Origin: Halomonas sp. | Lineage (GTDB): Bacteria > Pseudomonadota > Gammaproteobacteria > Pseudomonadales > Halomonadaceae | NCBI RefSeq assembly: GCF_029263665.1 | Contig: NZ_JAJUFQ010000012.1 | Span: forward strand, 1-64,000 | Direction of reading: 5' to 3' | Length of the DNA: 64,000 nucleotides | In this document: positions 1 to 10,972 of the stretch, piece by piece | Numbering within the stretch: the first letter of the stretch is position 1 | How the letters are laid out: the number at the start of each line of letters is the position of its first letter | Notes under the pieces: generated by a model | Databases searched by the model: none | What the model saw: the letters and a program-made list of their open reading frames with translations, nothing else | What the model was told of the DNA's origin: nothing | Translations under genes and position numbers: made by a program

Positions 1-1257
1 CCGGAAGGCGCCGCGCCATACAACGAGGTGTGGACCACTGGCCTGACCTACGACAATTATGACCTGGCGGGTTGGGAGATGAATTTCCTGGCCTTCTACC
101 AGGATTATGAGTCGCTGTTCGGTGCGACTAACTCCAAGTCCTTCCAGGATCCATCGATCGCACCTGTCGGCACGCTCTACGATCAGACCAATGCCACCAC
201 GACCAAGTACGGCACCAAGCTGTCCTTGACCAGGGGCGACCTGTGGGACGACCGCCTGAAAGTCACTGCTGGCTTCGACACCCTGGTCGATGAGACCAAG
301 CAGTACCTGTATCAGACGGACCGCACCTATGTGCCCCAGTCCGATTACACCGATCTGTCGCCGTTCCTCCAGTTCGAACTCAAACCCATCGATTCCCTGA
401 CCTTGTCGGCAGGCGTGCGTTATGAGTACGCCAAGATCGAGGTCGATGACTATCAGACCGTCTATGGTCGTGGTGGAGTCGATGTGGAAGGCGGATCGCC
501 GAGCTTTGATGAAACGCTCTACAACTTCGGCGCAGTGTGGTCACCAATCGATAACTGGAGCCTGTTTGCCAACTATTCCGAAGGCTTCTCGATTCCGGAT
601 GTGGGCCGTGCCCTGCGCAGCATCAATGAGCCGGGGCAATCCGTGGATGACTTCAAGAATCTGCAGCCGATCGTCACGGACAACATCGAGACCGGCGTAC
701 GTTACCAGGGTGACAGGCTGGGTGCCGAGCTGAGCTACTATGAGTCGTCCTCTGACTTTGGTGGCCGAGTGGACCGCGAGAATGATGCCTTCGTTCTGCG
801 TCGCGAGGAAAACGAGATCAAGGGCGTTGAAGCCTCAGTGGATTACCGCTTCAACGATGCGCACAAGACTCGCCTTGCCTATTCGCATATGGAAGGGCGC
901 TATGATTCCAACGACAACGGCACTCTGGATGCCAAGTTGAATGGTCTCAACGTTGCTCCGGACCGTCTGATCGCCAGTTGGTCGGCCAACTGGACGCCAA
1001 AGATCAGCTCCTTCGTCCAGGCCAACTATGCCTTCGACAAGAGTTTCGATGAAGAAGAGCGTGAGTTCGATGGCTACCTGCTGGTCGATGCCGCCATGGG
1101 CTACAAGCTGCCTGTCGGTCAGGTCAATGTTGGCGTCGCCAACCTGTTCGACGAGCAGTACATCACCTACTACTCGCAGAGTGCTCTGGTCGATGACGAG
1201 CGCTACTTCGCGGGGCGTGGACGCACCGTGACCGTCGGGTACAGCGTGGATTTCTGA
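1..1257 (+). CDS. TonB-dependent siderophore receptor, C-terminal part (5' end outside window)
   Basis: The reading frame is open from the first base, so the signal peptide and plug domain lie upstream of the window. What remains is about 418 residues of outer-membrane beta-barrel, with alternating aromatic strands such as WSLFANYSEGF and VNVGVANLFDEQY. It ends in a terminal phenylalanine (VGYSVDF), the usual signature for outer-membrane insertion by the Bam machinery. The NLFDEQY motif near the end is typical of ferric-siderophore receptors of the FhuA/FecA/Acr type. The gene lies just upstream of, and on the same strand as, an achromobactin-type biosynthetic operon, so it is probably the receptor for that ferric siderophore (Acr role). 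The substrate is inferred from context only; the family call is firm. Confidence 0.9.
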   Translation, partial: PEGAAPYNEVWTTGLTYDNYDLAGWEMNFLAFYQDYESLFGATNSKSFQDPSIAPVGTLYDQTNATTTKYGTKLSLTRGDLWDDRLKVTAGFDTLVDETKQYLYQTDRTYVPQSDYTDLSPFLQFELKPIDSLTLSAGVRYEYAKIEVDDYQTVYGRGGVDVEGGSPSFDETLYNFGAVWSPIDNWSLFANYSEGFSIPDVGRALRSINEPGQSVDDFKNLQPIVTDNIETGVRYQGDRLGAELSYYESSSDFGGRVDRENDAFVLRREENEIKGVEASVDYRFNDAHKTRLAYSHMEGRYDSNDNGTLDAKLNGLNVAPDRLIASWSANWTPKISSFVQANYAFDKSFDEEEREFDGYLLVDAAMGYKLPVGQVNVGVANLFDEQYITYYSQSALVDDERYFAGRGRTVTVGYSVDF

Positions 1258-1569
1258 TCCATTGATCCTCCAGGCCCTTGCCCCGGCGAGGGCCTGGATA
1301 TCGGCTGGAAATCTGTCAGCAAGTCGTCATGAACAAGTGGTAAGAAACAAGACGTCATAGCAAGTCTTTTGCAGGCTGTCATTCAGGACAGGATGGCAGC
1401 CCGCAAAGGAAATATTGCCGTATGCCCTGGCGAGAGAAGCATTACCTTGGCGGCTCTCTTTCAGGTTTCCTCGGTATATCAGGGCTCACAAGAAGCCTTT
1501 ATAAAAACAGTAAATTACCGTGTGGCTAGCAAATATCGAGCGTAACAACGTCATATTTGCGGAGACCAT
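1258..1569. other. Intergenic region between receptor and acs operon
   Basis: This 312-base gap holds a GC-rich inverted repeat just after the receptor stop and the upstream region of the NIS synthetase gene. A weak ribosome site (GGAGACCAT) precedes the ATG at 1570. I looked for a Fur box of the GATAATGATAATCATTATC type and did not find a convincing one, although the operon should be iron-regulated. Control may come from the ECF sigma factor at 17.5-18.0 kb, or from read-through of the receptor transcript. Confidence 0.5.
1270..1297 (+). terminator. Inverted repeat after receptor gene
   Basis: The arms CCAGGCCCT (1270-1278) and AGGGCCTGG (1289-1297) pair perfectly over 9 bp around a 10-base loop, 12 bases past the receptor stop. 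No T-run follows, so it is a weak or attenuating terminator rather than a classic intrinsic one. Confidence 0.45.
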
Positions 1570-3363
1570 ATGAGTCAGCACCTGAATCCTCGTACACCAT
1601 GCGAGGTCAGTCGACAGGCATCCTGGCATGCTCTGCTCAACTGCACGGTCAAGGAATTGGCCATCCCGGGAGGACTGCTGAGCTATCAGTGGCCTGCCAA
1701 CCAGGAAGGGCTTCCAGAGTTGAGTCATGGAATCCCTTTGTTGATCGAATGGCCCAATGGGCTTTCCCTGTTCGTGCTGGTCGACAGGAAGTCCACCCTG
1801 GGCAGTCAGTACTATCTGTCGGATCTGTATCTGCGTGATACAGCGAATGCAACCTGGCAGGTGCCGGAGTTCGCGGCATTTGCTGGCGCACTGGTGAAAG
1901 CTTGCCAGCACTTTGAGGATGGCGGCAGCAACGCCGAACTGCTGGACCAGATCTGCCAGAGCCGAGATGTCATGCACGATATCGTGCAGCATGCCGGCGA
2001 CAGCCAGTCTCCGTTGCAGGACTACCCCGGCAGCGAGCATGGGCTGTGGTTCGGCCATCCCAACCATCCCTCGCCCAAGGCCCGACAGTGGCCCCCCGAA
2101 CTCGATGCTCATCGTTATGGCCCGGAGTTCCGCCCCGGCGGATGCTTGTATCAGTTCGAGGTACCGCGGGACGGCCTGCAGATCAATGCCAATCGTATCG
2201 GCTCAGACGCGGTACTGGCCTGTGTGGCCGATCAGCGTCATGCCGCGAGTACGGATCGTGCAGTGATCAGCATGCATCCCGTGCAGGCAGCGCTGTTCAA
2301 GCAGGATCCACGAGTCGTGACGCTGCTGCGTGATGGCGTATTGCGCGACCTGGGGGAGACCGGCTTTGCCGCGACGCCGACGGCGTCGATGCGTACCTGG
2401 TACATCGCGGACCATCCTTTCTTCATCAAGGGTTCCCTGAACGTGCGCATTACCAACTGCGTGCGCAAGAATGCCTGGTACGAGCTCGAAAGTACCCTGG
2501 TCATCGACCGCATCATGCACCAGTTGATGGAGCAACGTGATCCTGCCCTGGCGGCACTGTGTGTGTCTCATGAGCCGGCAACACTGCATTGGGCGCCTGC
2601 CTGGGCAGATGACGATACCCAACTGTGGTTCCGTGAACAGACCGGGATCATCCTGCGCGAGAACTTCTGTCGCCAGGAAGGTGCCGAGAACTGCCTGATG
2701 GCAGGCACGCTGTTCGCCCGTGACACTGGCCTGGTGCCATTGGCGCCTGCCTTTGTCGCAGGAGAGAGCTCTGAAACGTCAGAACTACCGAGTGAAGATA
2801 CGCTGGCTGCCTGGTTCGATGGCTATCTGCACGGCCTGATCCAGCCGGTGCTGGCGCTGTTCTTCCGTCATGGCATCGTCATGGAACCTCATCTGCAGAA
2901 CTGCGTTCTGGTGCATCAGGATGGCCGTCCGCAACGGATACTGCTGCGCGACTTCGAAGGCGTCAAGCTCACCGATGACAAGGGCGTCGACTGGCTCGCG
3001 GGAGAGTGCAACCTGCCTTCCCGAGTGCGTGAGTCGATGATCTACAGCCGCGAGAAGGGCTGGCAGCGCATCGCCTACTGCCTGTTCATCAATCACCTTT
3101 CAGAAGCCATTCTGGCACTGAGCTGGCAGCGTCCCGAGCTGGGCGAACAGCTCTGGACGCAGGTCTTTGCCGAGCTCAAGCGGGTACGCGAGGTGCTGGC
3201 GGTGGAAACGCCAGAACTGGATGCCCTGATTGCCGGCGAAGCCCTGCCATGCAAGACCAACTTCAAGCTGCGCCTGTCGGCCCAGGCGGACCGTCAGGCT
3301 CAATATGTGCACCTGCCCAGCCCGTGGTGCAAGGAAAAGAGCCAGGAGGCCATCTATGCATAA
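1570..3363 (+). CDS. acsD: NIS siderophore synthetase, AcsD-like (IucA/IucC family)
   Basis: A 597-residue member of the NRPS-independent siderophore synthetase family, which adenylates a carboxylate (here probably citrate) and joins it to an amine or alcohol. Visible motifs are GHPNHPSPK at residues 162-170, SMRTW at 273-277, a downstream SLNVRITN segment, and EPHLQN at 439-444 followed by a LLRDFEG segment. These are the ATP- and carboxylate-binding blocks of the family at the expected spacing, and the length is normal. It is the first gene of a six-gene operon whose order (NIS, PLP decarboxylase, NIS, aldolase, NIS, aminotransferase) matches achromobactin acsD-E-C-B-A plus acsF. In that pathway AcsD esterifies citrate with serine. 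The family is certain; AcsD itself is inferred from order and neighbours. Confidence 0.87.
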   Translation: MSQHLNPRTPCEVSRQASWHALLNCTVKELAIPGGLLSYQWPANQEGLPELSHGIPLLIEWPNGLSLFVLVDRKSTLGSQYYLSDLYLRDTANATWQVPEFAAFAGALVKACQHFEDGGSNAELLDQICQSRDVMHDIVQHAGDSQSPLQDYPGSEHGLWFGHPNHPSPKARQWPPELDAHRYGPEFRPGGCLYQFEVPRDGLQINANRIGSDAVLACVADQRHAASTDRAVISMHPVQAALFKQDPRVVTLLRDGVLRDLGETGFAATPTASMRTWYIADHPFFIKGSLNVRITNCVRKNAWYELESTLVIDRIMHQLMEQRDPALAALCVSHEPATLHWAPAWADDDTQLWFREQTGIILRENFCRQEGAENCLMAGTLFARDTGLVPLAPAFVAGESSETSELPSEDTLAAWFDGYLHGLIQPVLALFFRHGIVMEPHLQNCVLVHQDGRPQRILLRDFEGVKLTDDKGVDWLAGECNLPSRVRESMIYSREKGWQRIAYCLFINHLSEAILALSWQRPELGEQLWTQVFAELKRVREVLAVETPELDALIAGEALPCKTNFKLRLSAQADRQAQYVHLPSPWCKEKSQEAIYA

Positions 3364-4771
3364 GGGAACCTTGCCCGAGCGCATTCCCAAGAGCATTGTT
3401 GCGGCCATCAAGCAGCAATGTTTTCAAGAGCGTGCACAGCATCGCGATCCCTTGGCGGCGTTCTTCTATGATCTGCCGGCACTGGCTGAACATGCCCGTG
3501 GGCTCAAGGCCGCATTACCCCAGGGAGTGGAGCTGTTCTACGCGATCAAGGCCAACAGCGAAGCGCCGATTCTGGAAACCCTTGCCCCTATTGTCGATGG
3601 TTTCGAGTTGTCGTCCGGTGGTGAAATCGCCCGTGCACTGGGCTGTTCCCAGGCCAAGCCCTGGGTGCTGTCCGGGCCGGGAAAACTCGACTCGGACATG
3701 GAACAGGCCATCGCCGGTGGCATCGAAGCCTTTCATGTCGAAAGCCTCAATGAGATCGATCGCCTTCAACGGATTGCCAAGCATGCGGCGGAGGCTGGAA
3801 AAGGGCAGGGACAGCCTGAAAAGACGCAGAAAGTGCTGCTGCGCATCAACCCATCATTACCGGAAACCTTCGGCAGCCGTCTGAAGATGGCAGGGGCACC
3901 GACACCTTTCGGTATCGATGAGAGTGACCTGGGCGAAGCAGTACGTGCTGTGGAAGTGGCCAGCCATCTTGAGCTTGTCGGCTTCCATATTCATGCCATG
4001 TCGCACCAGAAGGATGTCACACGCCATCGTGAGCTGATTGCCTTCTACCTGTCGCGCTGGCCGCAGTGGCGGGCTCTGGCCAGCCGTCCCGAGTCGCTCA
4101 CCCAACTCAATGTGGGCGGTGGCATCGGGGTGAATTATCACATCAATGCTGCTAGCCAAATCAATAGTGCCGGCCAGATCAGCGATGCCAGCCAGGCCCA
4201 CGAAAACAGTGAACAGTTCGACTGGCCGTTGTTGTGCCAGGGAATTGAAGAAGCGCTGGCGCAGATCGATAACCCTCCGCGCCTGCGCTTCGAGATTGGC
4301 CGCTTCATCAGTGCCTTCTGTGGCTACTACGTGATCGAGGTGCTGGATCAGAAGACCAGCCATGGCGAGCATTTCCTGGTCTGCCGGGGTGGCACCCATC
4401 AGTTCCGTTTGCCAGCGGCACAAAGCCATGATCACCCCGTGATTCACCTGCCTCGCTCAGCGCTATCTCCCGTGTCATCGGCAGGGCCATTGTCAGAGCC
4501 ATCATCGCTGCCATCACTACGGGGCCAGGAACAGGACTGGACCGTGGTGGGGCAGCTGTGCACGCCCAAGGATGTGCTCAGCCGAGGTCAGCGCATGCAA
4601 GGCGTTAAGGTCGGCGACTTGCTGGTGCTGCCGTTGGCGGGGGCCTATGGCTACAACATTTCCCACGCGGATTTTCTGTGTCATCCGCGTCCTGCACAGG
4701 TTTTCGTGCAGGAGCCTGAATCAGATCACGCGCCAGCCGAAGCTCAGAGTTCATTGGCCACCTGCGTCTAA
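3356..4771 (+). CDS. acsE: Type III PLP-dependent decarboxylase, AcsE/SbnH-like
   Basis: A 471-residue alanine-racemase-fold decarboxylase (DapDC/ornithine decarboxylase family 2). The PLP lysine is in LFYAIKANSEAP near residue 63, followed by FELSSGGEI, a HIHAMSHQKD segment, the glycine loop NVGGGIGVNY, and C-terminal LAGAYGYNISHADF. The start was set at the ATG overlapping the previous stop by 8 bases, preceded by CAGGAGG. In achromobactin and staphyloferrin B pathways this enzyme decarboxylates the citryl-amino-acid intermediate. A non-conserved insert encoded at 4142-4195 consists of three degenerate 18-bp repeats. Family is firm; the substrate is inferred from the operon. Confidence 0.87.
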   Translation: MHKGTLPERIPKSIVAAIKQQCFQERAQHRDPLAAFFYDLPALAEHARGLKAALPQGVELFYAIKANSEAPILETLAPIVDGFELSSGGEIARALGCSQAKPWVLSGPGKLDSDMEQAIAGGIEAFHVESLNEIDRLQRIAKHAAEAGKGQGQPEKTQKVLLRINPSLPETFGSRLKMAGAPTPFGIDESDLGEAVRAVEVASHLELVGFHIHAMSHQKDVTRHRELIAFYLSRWPQWRALASRPESLTQLNVGGGIGVNYHINAASQINSAGQISDASQAHENSEQFDWPLLCQGIEEALAQIDNPPRLRFEIGRFISAFCGYYVIEVLDQKTSHGEHFLVCRGGTHQFRLPAAQSHDHPVIHLPRSALSPVSSAGPLSEPSSLPSLRGQEQDWTVVGQLCTPKDVLSRGQRMQGVKVGDLLVLPLAGAYGYNISHADFLCHPRPAQVFVQEPESDHAPAEAQSSLATCV

Positions 4772-4820
4772 CGCATTCACCACGCGTATTCATCAAGCGC
4801 ATTCATCAAGAAGGTTATGT

Positions 4821-6791
4821 ATGTCATCCCATCCATCATGTACGCCACTGCCGTTCATCGCGTTTTCCCAGTGGCGCCACTATGCACGCATCCAGCAGCG
4901 CGTCATCGGTCAGCTGTTACAGACACTGCTGTACGAAGACGTACTGAGCTACCGTTTTGTCCCCCATTCTCTCATCGCCGATAGCTCCGAGCCTGGTAAC
5001 GGCGAGGCCCGCGATGTCAGGTCTGGAAATGGCCGTTTTCTGGTCGAACTGGGCGCGGTGAATTACGAAGTACATGGCTGGTTGTGCGACAGCTTCGAGC
5101 TGGTTCGCTTGGATCATTCTTCTCTTCTGCGCATGTCAGTCCAGCACGAGCCTGAACAGCCGGATCTGCACACTTTTCTGGCTGATCTCAAGACGGCACT
5201 GGGCGACCAGGCCATGCAGCCAGGCTTTGTCGAGGAACTGGAACAGACCCTGGTCAAGGACCTGCAGTCCGCCGCGGAGTACACGGCATTCGACAAGGCT
5301 TTTTCTCATGCGCTGAAGGCTCACCATGCGCTGAAGGCTCCTCATTCGCTGAAGGCTCCACAGCAACTGGATGCCGATGCCCTGGAGCAGTATTTCACCG
5401 ACGCGCACAGCTACCACCCGTGCTACAAGTCGCGTCTCGGTTTTTCGCTGGATGACAACCGTCGCTACGGGCCGGAGTTTGGTGCCGATATCCGCGTGCT
5501 GTGGTTGGCAGTGCCCAAGCAGTATGCGCATTTTTCGGCGGTAGAAAGGCTCGACGCGCAGGCGTTCGTGGCAGCTCAGGCTGGCGAGGACGTGCTGGCG
5601 CGCTTGGCGGAGTATCTGCAACGCCGTCAGCTGGCGCGGGAAGACGTCGTTCTGCTTCCCGTACATCCCTGGCAGTGGCAGAACAGCACGGTCCAGGCGC
5701 TGCATGCTGAACTGGCAAGTGGGGAAGTGGCATGCCTGGGCGAGGGCGATGTGGTCTTCACCGCCCAGCAGTCGATCCGTACTCTTGCCCCGCAAGACAG
5801 CAGCAAGGCCTATCTGAAGCTGGCGATGAGCATCACCAACACCTCCAGCACGCGGATTCTGGCCCGGCATACCGTGACCAATGGCCCCATCGTCACCCAG
5901 TGGCTGCAGCGCCTGATTGCCAGTGACGAGACCGCACGCCGTGCCGGCTTCGTGATCCTCGGCGAGGTGGCTGGTGCGGCGCTGGATGAGCGGGCCTTCC
6001 CGGCTGCACGTTATCCCAAGGTGTACGGCACCTTGGGCGCCATCTGGCGCGAGAATGTTGCCAGCTATCTGCAGGATGGCGAGCAGGCGGTGCCGTTCAA
6101 TGGCCTCAGCCAGCATGAGAAGGACGCCGAAGGTACGCCCAGCGTGCCGTTCATTGGCCGATGGATCGAGCAGCACGGTCTCAAGGCGTGGACGCAGCAA
6201 CTGCTCAACGTCACCATTGTGCCGATCATCCATATGCTCTATGCCGAAGGCATGGGCATGGAGTCCCACGGCCAGAATATCGTGGTCATCCATCGCGATG
6301 GCTGGCCGCAGCGGATTGCGCTCAAGGATTTCCACGATGGCATTCGCTATAGCCCGGCGCATCTGGCTCGCCCGCAGCTGGCCCCTGAGCTGGAACCGGT
6401 GCCGGCGAGTCATGCGGCGCTGAACCGCAACTCTTTCATCATCACCGATGATGTCAATGCGGTACGTGATTTCTCCTGCGATGCCTTCTTCTTCATCGCG
6501 CTGGGAGAAATGGCGATCTTCCTGCGTCGTTACTTTGATCTTGCTGAAAACGAATTCTGGGCCATGGCCGCCAAGGTCATCATCGATTACCAGAACACCA
6601 ACCCGCAGCATCGCGAGCGCTTCGCGCTGTTCGACGTGTTCGCGCCGACCTACGAAGTGGAAGCGTTGACCAAGCGGCGTCTGTTCGGTGATGCCGAAGC
6701 CCAGATCAAGATCGTACCCAACCCGCTGGCCCCGTTCCGGCCTCAGGATTTGCCTGTCGCCCATGCATCAGAAGAGACGGCCACATGCTGA
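4821..6791 (+). CDS. acsC: NIS siderophore synthetase, AcsC-like (IucA/IucC family)
   Basis: A 656-residue NIS synthetase. The start at 4821 follows AAGGTTATGT and begins MSSHPSC; the frame is open further upstream, but that stretch overlaps acsE in another frame and is not protein-like. Conserved blocks are PVHPWQWQNS near residue 281, QQSIRTL near 316, and MESHGQNIVV near 480 followed by RIALKDFHDG. In the achromobactin scheme AcsC attaches 2-oxoglutarate units. Residues around 163-180 (HALKAHHALKAPHSLKAP) come from three 18-bp tandem repeats at 5307-5360, a likely recent expansion in a surface loop. The gene overlaps the following aldolase by 7 bases. Assignment among the three NIS enzymes rests on gene order. 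Confidence 0.86.
   Translation: MSSHPSCTPLPFIAFSQWRHYARIQQRVIGQLLQTLLYEDVLSYRFVPHSLIADSSEPGNGEARDVRSGNGRFLVELGAVNYEVHGWLCDSFELVRLDHSSLLRMSVQHEPEQPDLHTFLADLKTALGDQAMQPGFVEELEQTLVKDLQSAAEYTAFDKAFSHALKAHHALKAPHSLKAPQQLDADALEQYFTDAHSYHPCYKSRLGFSLDDNRRYGPEFGADIRVLWLAVPKQYAHFSAVERLDAQAFVAAQAGEDVLARLAEYLQRRQLAREDVVLLPVHPWQWQNSTVQALHAELASGEVACLGEGDVVFTAQQSIRTLAPQDSSKAYLKLAMSITNTSSTRILARHTVTNGPIVTQWLQRLIASDETARRAGFVILGEVAGAALDERAFPAARYPKVYGTLGAIWRENVASYLQDGEQAVPFNGLSQHEKDAEGTPSVPFIGRWIEQHGLKAWTQQLLNVTIVPIIHMLYAEGMGMESHGQNIVVIHRDGWPQRIALKDFHDGIRYSPAHLARPQLAPELEPVPASHAALNRNSFIITDDVNAVRDFSCDAFFFIALGEMAIFLRRYFDLAENEFWAMAAKVIIDYQNTNPQHRERFALFDVFAPTYEVEALTKRRLFGDAEAQIKIVPNPLAPFRPQDLPVAHASEETATC
5307..5360 (+). 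repeat. Three 18-bp tandem repeats inside acsC
   Basis: Three near-identical 18-bp units of the form CATGCGCTGAAGGCTCAC, in frame, encode the peptide repeat HALKAH/HALKAP/HSLKAP. The unit length keeps the reading frame, so copy-number change would add or remove six residues. Confidence 0.85.
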
Positions 6792-7558
6792 GACCCAATC
6801 GACTCAAACGTGCGCTGGCGGACGGGCAGGAAGTGTATGGGGTGATGGCGTCCTTGCCGGTGGCTGCTTCCATCGAGCTGATCGCCGAAGCCGGTTTCGA
6901 CTTCGTGATCATCGATACCGAGCATGTGCTGATCAACCCGGAAACCATCGAACACATGATCCGCACCGCCGAAAGCTATGAGCTGACCCCGCTGGTGCGC
7001 GTGGCCGACGGCGATGCCAAGGTGGTCCTGCGCCTGCTGGATGCCGGTGCACAGGGCATTGTGGTGCCCCAGGTGGAAGATGCCGAAACTCTGGCCCAGG
7101 TAGTGGCCGCAGCAAAGTATGCACCGCTTGGCCAACGCAGCCTGAATGCCGGACGCCCGGGATCCTTCGGCAAGTTTCCGCTCAAGGATTATGTCGCCCG
7201 CGCCAATGACGACATCATGCTGGTGGCCATGATCGAGAGCCGTGCTGGCGTCGACAACATCGATGCCATCGCCGCTGTGCCAGGGCTGGATCTGATACTG
7301 GAAGGCGCTGCGGACCTGTCCCAGTCACTTGGCGTGACCTGGGACACCCAGCATCCGAGTGTCATGCAAGCCCTTGAAACAACACAGCGTGGCGCACAGC
7401 GCCACGCCATTCCCTATTGCGCCTTTCTCCGTCATCCACAAGCCCAGGCCGCATGGCGGGAGAAAGGTGTGCATGCCTTCATGCTCGGTGATGAGCGAGG
7501 CATTGCATTTCGCGCCTTACAACGTGCGCTAGCGAGCGCCAAGGAACATCAGGAGTGA
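6785..7558 (+). CDS. acsB: HpcH/HpaI-family aldolase / citrate-synthase-like protein, AcsB/SbnG-like
   Basis: A 257-residue TIM-barrel protein of the HpcH/HpaI aldolase (class II, metal-dependent) family. Characteristic segments are FDFVIIDTEHVLINPE, PLVRVADGDAKVVLRLLDAGA, a GIVVPQVEDAE stretch and an arginine in GQRSLNAGRPG. The staphyloferrin B relative SbnG makes citrate from oxaloacetate and acetyl-CoA. In this operon the enzyme could likewise supply citrate to the NIS synthetases independently of the TCA cycle. The start codon lies within the last codons of the upstream synthetase (ATGCTGA overlap), implying translational coupling. Family is clear; the citrate-synthase activity is inferred by analogy. 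Confidence 0.85.
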   Translation: MLRPNRLKRALADGQEVYGVMASLPVAASIELIAEAGFDFVIIDTEHVLINPETIEHMIRTAESYELTPLVRVADGDAKVVLRLLDAGAQGIVVPQVEDAETLAQVVAAAKYAPLGQRSLNAGRPGSFGKFPLKDYVARANDDIMLVAMIESRAGVDNIDAIAAVPGLDLILEGAADLSQSLGVTWDTQHPSVMQALETTQRGAQRHAIPYCAFLRHPQAQAAWREKGVHAFMLGDERGIAFRALQRALASAKEHQE

Positions 7559-7563
7559 TACAG

Positions 7564-9570
7564 ATGAGTGCAAGCAACGCACCGCAATATGCCGCAACCC
7601 AGATCCAGCAGGCGCTGGTGGATGGACTGCTGGCCGAGGGCTTCTTCGACAAGGTCGACATCGAGTGGCGCACAGCGGCAGAAGCCAAAGCGCTGATTGG
7701 CCAACTGCCGGAATACTTACTGCTGACATCTGATCCAGCACAGCGCCTGTGGCGCTGGCATTATGACGCTGAAGCCGGATTGGCGCTGGTCATGCTGCTG
7801 CGTCCGGGGATTACCCAGGCCTGGGAAAAGGTACCGGGCAGCCGTGTTCTTCAGCAACGCCAGCAGGGTCAAGAGGCTACCTGGGAAGCGCTGACGCCTC
7901 AGCACCTGATGCGTGCCGTGTACCAAGGCATGAACGCACTGGATGACACCATCGACACGAACGAGCTGACCGCGGGCCAGCAAGTGTTCCTCGATGCGCT
8001 TGCCGTCAGTGAATGGCAGACCGCTTCTTCCGTGAACCACCGAGTGGATACGCAACAGCTGCTGGAGCGTTCCCCGGCGGAATTCTTCGCCATCATGGAG
8101 CAGTGGGCCTCGCTGCTGGATCGTCCCTATCATCCCACGGCCAAGGCCAAGGAAGGCATGGACGAGCAGGAATACCGCGCTTACATGGCCGAGTTTGCTC
8201 AGCCTGTCGGCCTGCGTTGGGTGGCGATTCCCAGAGAGCGGATGCTGTGCGGTGCCGGTGTTGGCGAAGGCGATCAGGGCCCCAGCGCCTGGGTGGCAGA
8301 TGAAGCACTGCGCAACGCTCTGGATGCGGAACTGAACAAACACGGCCTGGCCGATAGCCATGTGGCCATTCCCGTGCATCCCTGGCAGCACCAGCATGCC
8401 TTGCCCAAGTGGCTGGCAGAAGACTTCGAGGCGGGCCACTGCGTGACACTGGAAGTGAGCGATGAGCGCTGGCTGCCGACCTCTTCGCTGCGCTCCATGG
8501 CGCCGATGGACGGTTCCGCTCACTATCTGAAGCTGCCGATGGCGATCTATTCCCTGGGGGCATCGCGCTACCTGCCGGCGGTCAAGATGCTCAATGGCGA
8601 TCTCAGCGCTCGCCTGCTGCATCAGGCCAGAGCCAAGGATGAGCATCTGGTCGAAGGGCTCTACCTGTGCGACGAAGGCAAGTGGTGGGCCTACATGCCG
8701 CCCGAGGCGACGCTGTTCGACGAAGCACCGCGTCACCTGTCGGCCATGGTGCGCAGCTATCCCCAGGCGCTGCTGGATAATCCTTCGTATCGCTTGATCC
8801 CGATGGCGGCACTGGGCACACCGCTACCGGAAGGTGGTCACCACTTCTTCGACGACTGGCTGGCGCAGCGTGGTGAAGAGATCAACGCGCAGACGGTAAG
8901 TGCGCTGTTTGGCGAGCTGTGCGAGTGCTTCTTCGATATCAACCTGCGCATGTTCCGCCTTGGCATGCTGGCCGAAGTGCATGGCCAGAACGCCGTGCTG
9001 GTGTGGAAGGACGGCCGTTGCGATGGCCTGTTGCTGCGTGACCACGACTCCCTGCGTATCGCCGTATCCCGCCTTGAACAGCATGGTATGCAGGACCCGT
9101 GCTACCGGATCAAGAAGGGCCACGCCAACACGCTATATCACGATGATCTCGAGGCTTTGCTGTTCTGGCTGCAGACCCTGGCGATCCAGGTCAACCTGCG
9201 CGCCATCATCGATACCCTGGCGGGGCATTATGAGGTCGACGCTGCATCGCTGTGGCAGGTGATGGCACAGGCCATCGACACGCAGATCGAAGCCATCCCG
9301 TTCGAGGATGAAGATCGTGTCATGCTGCGTGAAAAGCTGCTCAATGCTCCCAACTGGCCCTACAAGTTGCTGATCGCTCCGATCATCGAGCGCGCCGGCG
9401 GCCCCGGCAGCATGCCGTTCGGCAAGGGCGAAACTACCAACCCCTTCCGCCAGGCCGGATGTGCGGCTTCTCATGATCGGAAGATCGATGTCGAAGAAAA
9501 CGTGGCCAAGGAAAGCGAGGCACTGGAAAGCAACCGACTGGAGCGTGAAGCCCAGGAGAGCGTGGCATAA
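7564..9570 (+). CDS. acsA: NIS siderophore synthetase, AcsA-like (IucA/IucC family)
   Basis: A 668-residue NIS synthetase, the third in the operon. The start at ATG 7564 was preferred over the in-frame GTG at 7555 because CAGGAG lies eight bases before it. Conserved blocks are PVHPWQHQHA near residue 271, TSSLRSMAP near 306, AEVHGQNAVLVW near 470 and a LLLRDHDSLR segment. In achromobactin assembly the corresponding enzyme joins diaminobutyrate to the citryl intermediate, which fits the diaminobutyrate aminotransferase gene next door. The last 50 or so residues are charged and not conserved. Family is certain; the exact substrate is inferred. Confidence 0.86.
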   Translation: MSASNAPQYAATQIQQALVDGLLAEGFFDKVDIEWRTAAEAKALIGQLPEYLLLTSDPAQRLWRWHYDAEAGLALVMLLRPGITQAWEKVPGSRVLQQRQQGQEATWEALTPQHLMRAVYQGMNALDDTIDTNELTAGQQVFLDALAVSEWQTASSVNHRVDTQQLLERSPAEFFAIMEQWASLLDRPYHPTAKAKEGMDEQEYRAYMAEFAQPVGLRWVAIPRERMLCGAGVGEGDQGPSAWVADEALRNALDAELNKHGLADSHVAIPVHPWQHQHALPKWLAEDFEAGHCVTLEVSDERWLPTSSLRSMAPMDGSAHYLKLPMAIYSLGASRYLPAVKMLNGDLSARLLHQARAKDEHLVEGLYLCDEGKWWAYMPPEATLFDEAPRHLSAMVRSYPQALLDNPSYRLIPMAALGTPLPEGGHHFFDDWLAQRGEEINAQTVSALFGELCECFFDINLRMFRLGMLAEVHGQNAVLVWKDGRCDGLLLRDHDSLRIAVSRLEQHGMQDPCYRIKKGHANTLYHDDLEALLFWLQTLAIQVNLRAIIDTLAGHYEVDAASLWQVMAQAIDTQIEAIPFEDEDRVMLREKLLNAPNWPYKLLIAPIIERAGGPGSMPFGKGETTNPFRQAGCAASHDRKIDVEENVAKESEALESNRLEREAQESVA

Positions 9571-9646
9571 GCCGGGCTTTATCAACCGCTGACGAGTGAG
9601 AGGCACCTTGGTTCTCTGGGGTGCCTATTATCGGAGATATACCTAA

Positions 9647-10927
<1,281 letters not shown>

Positions 10928-10972
10928 GGGAAACACTGCATAAATGCCTGTGCGTGCGAATCACTGGGCTAT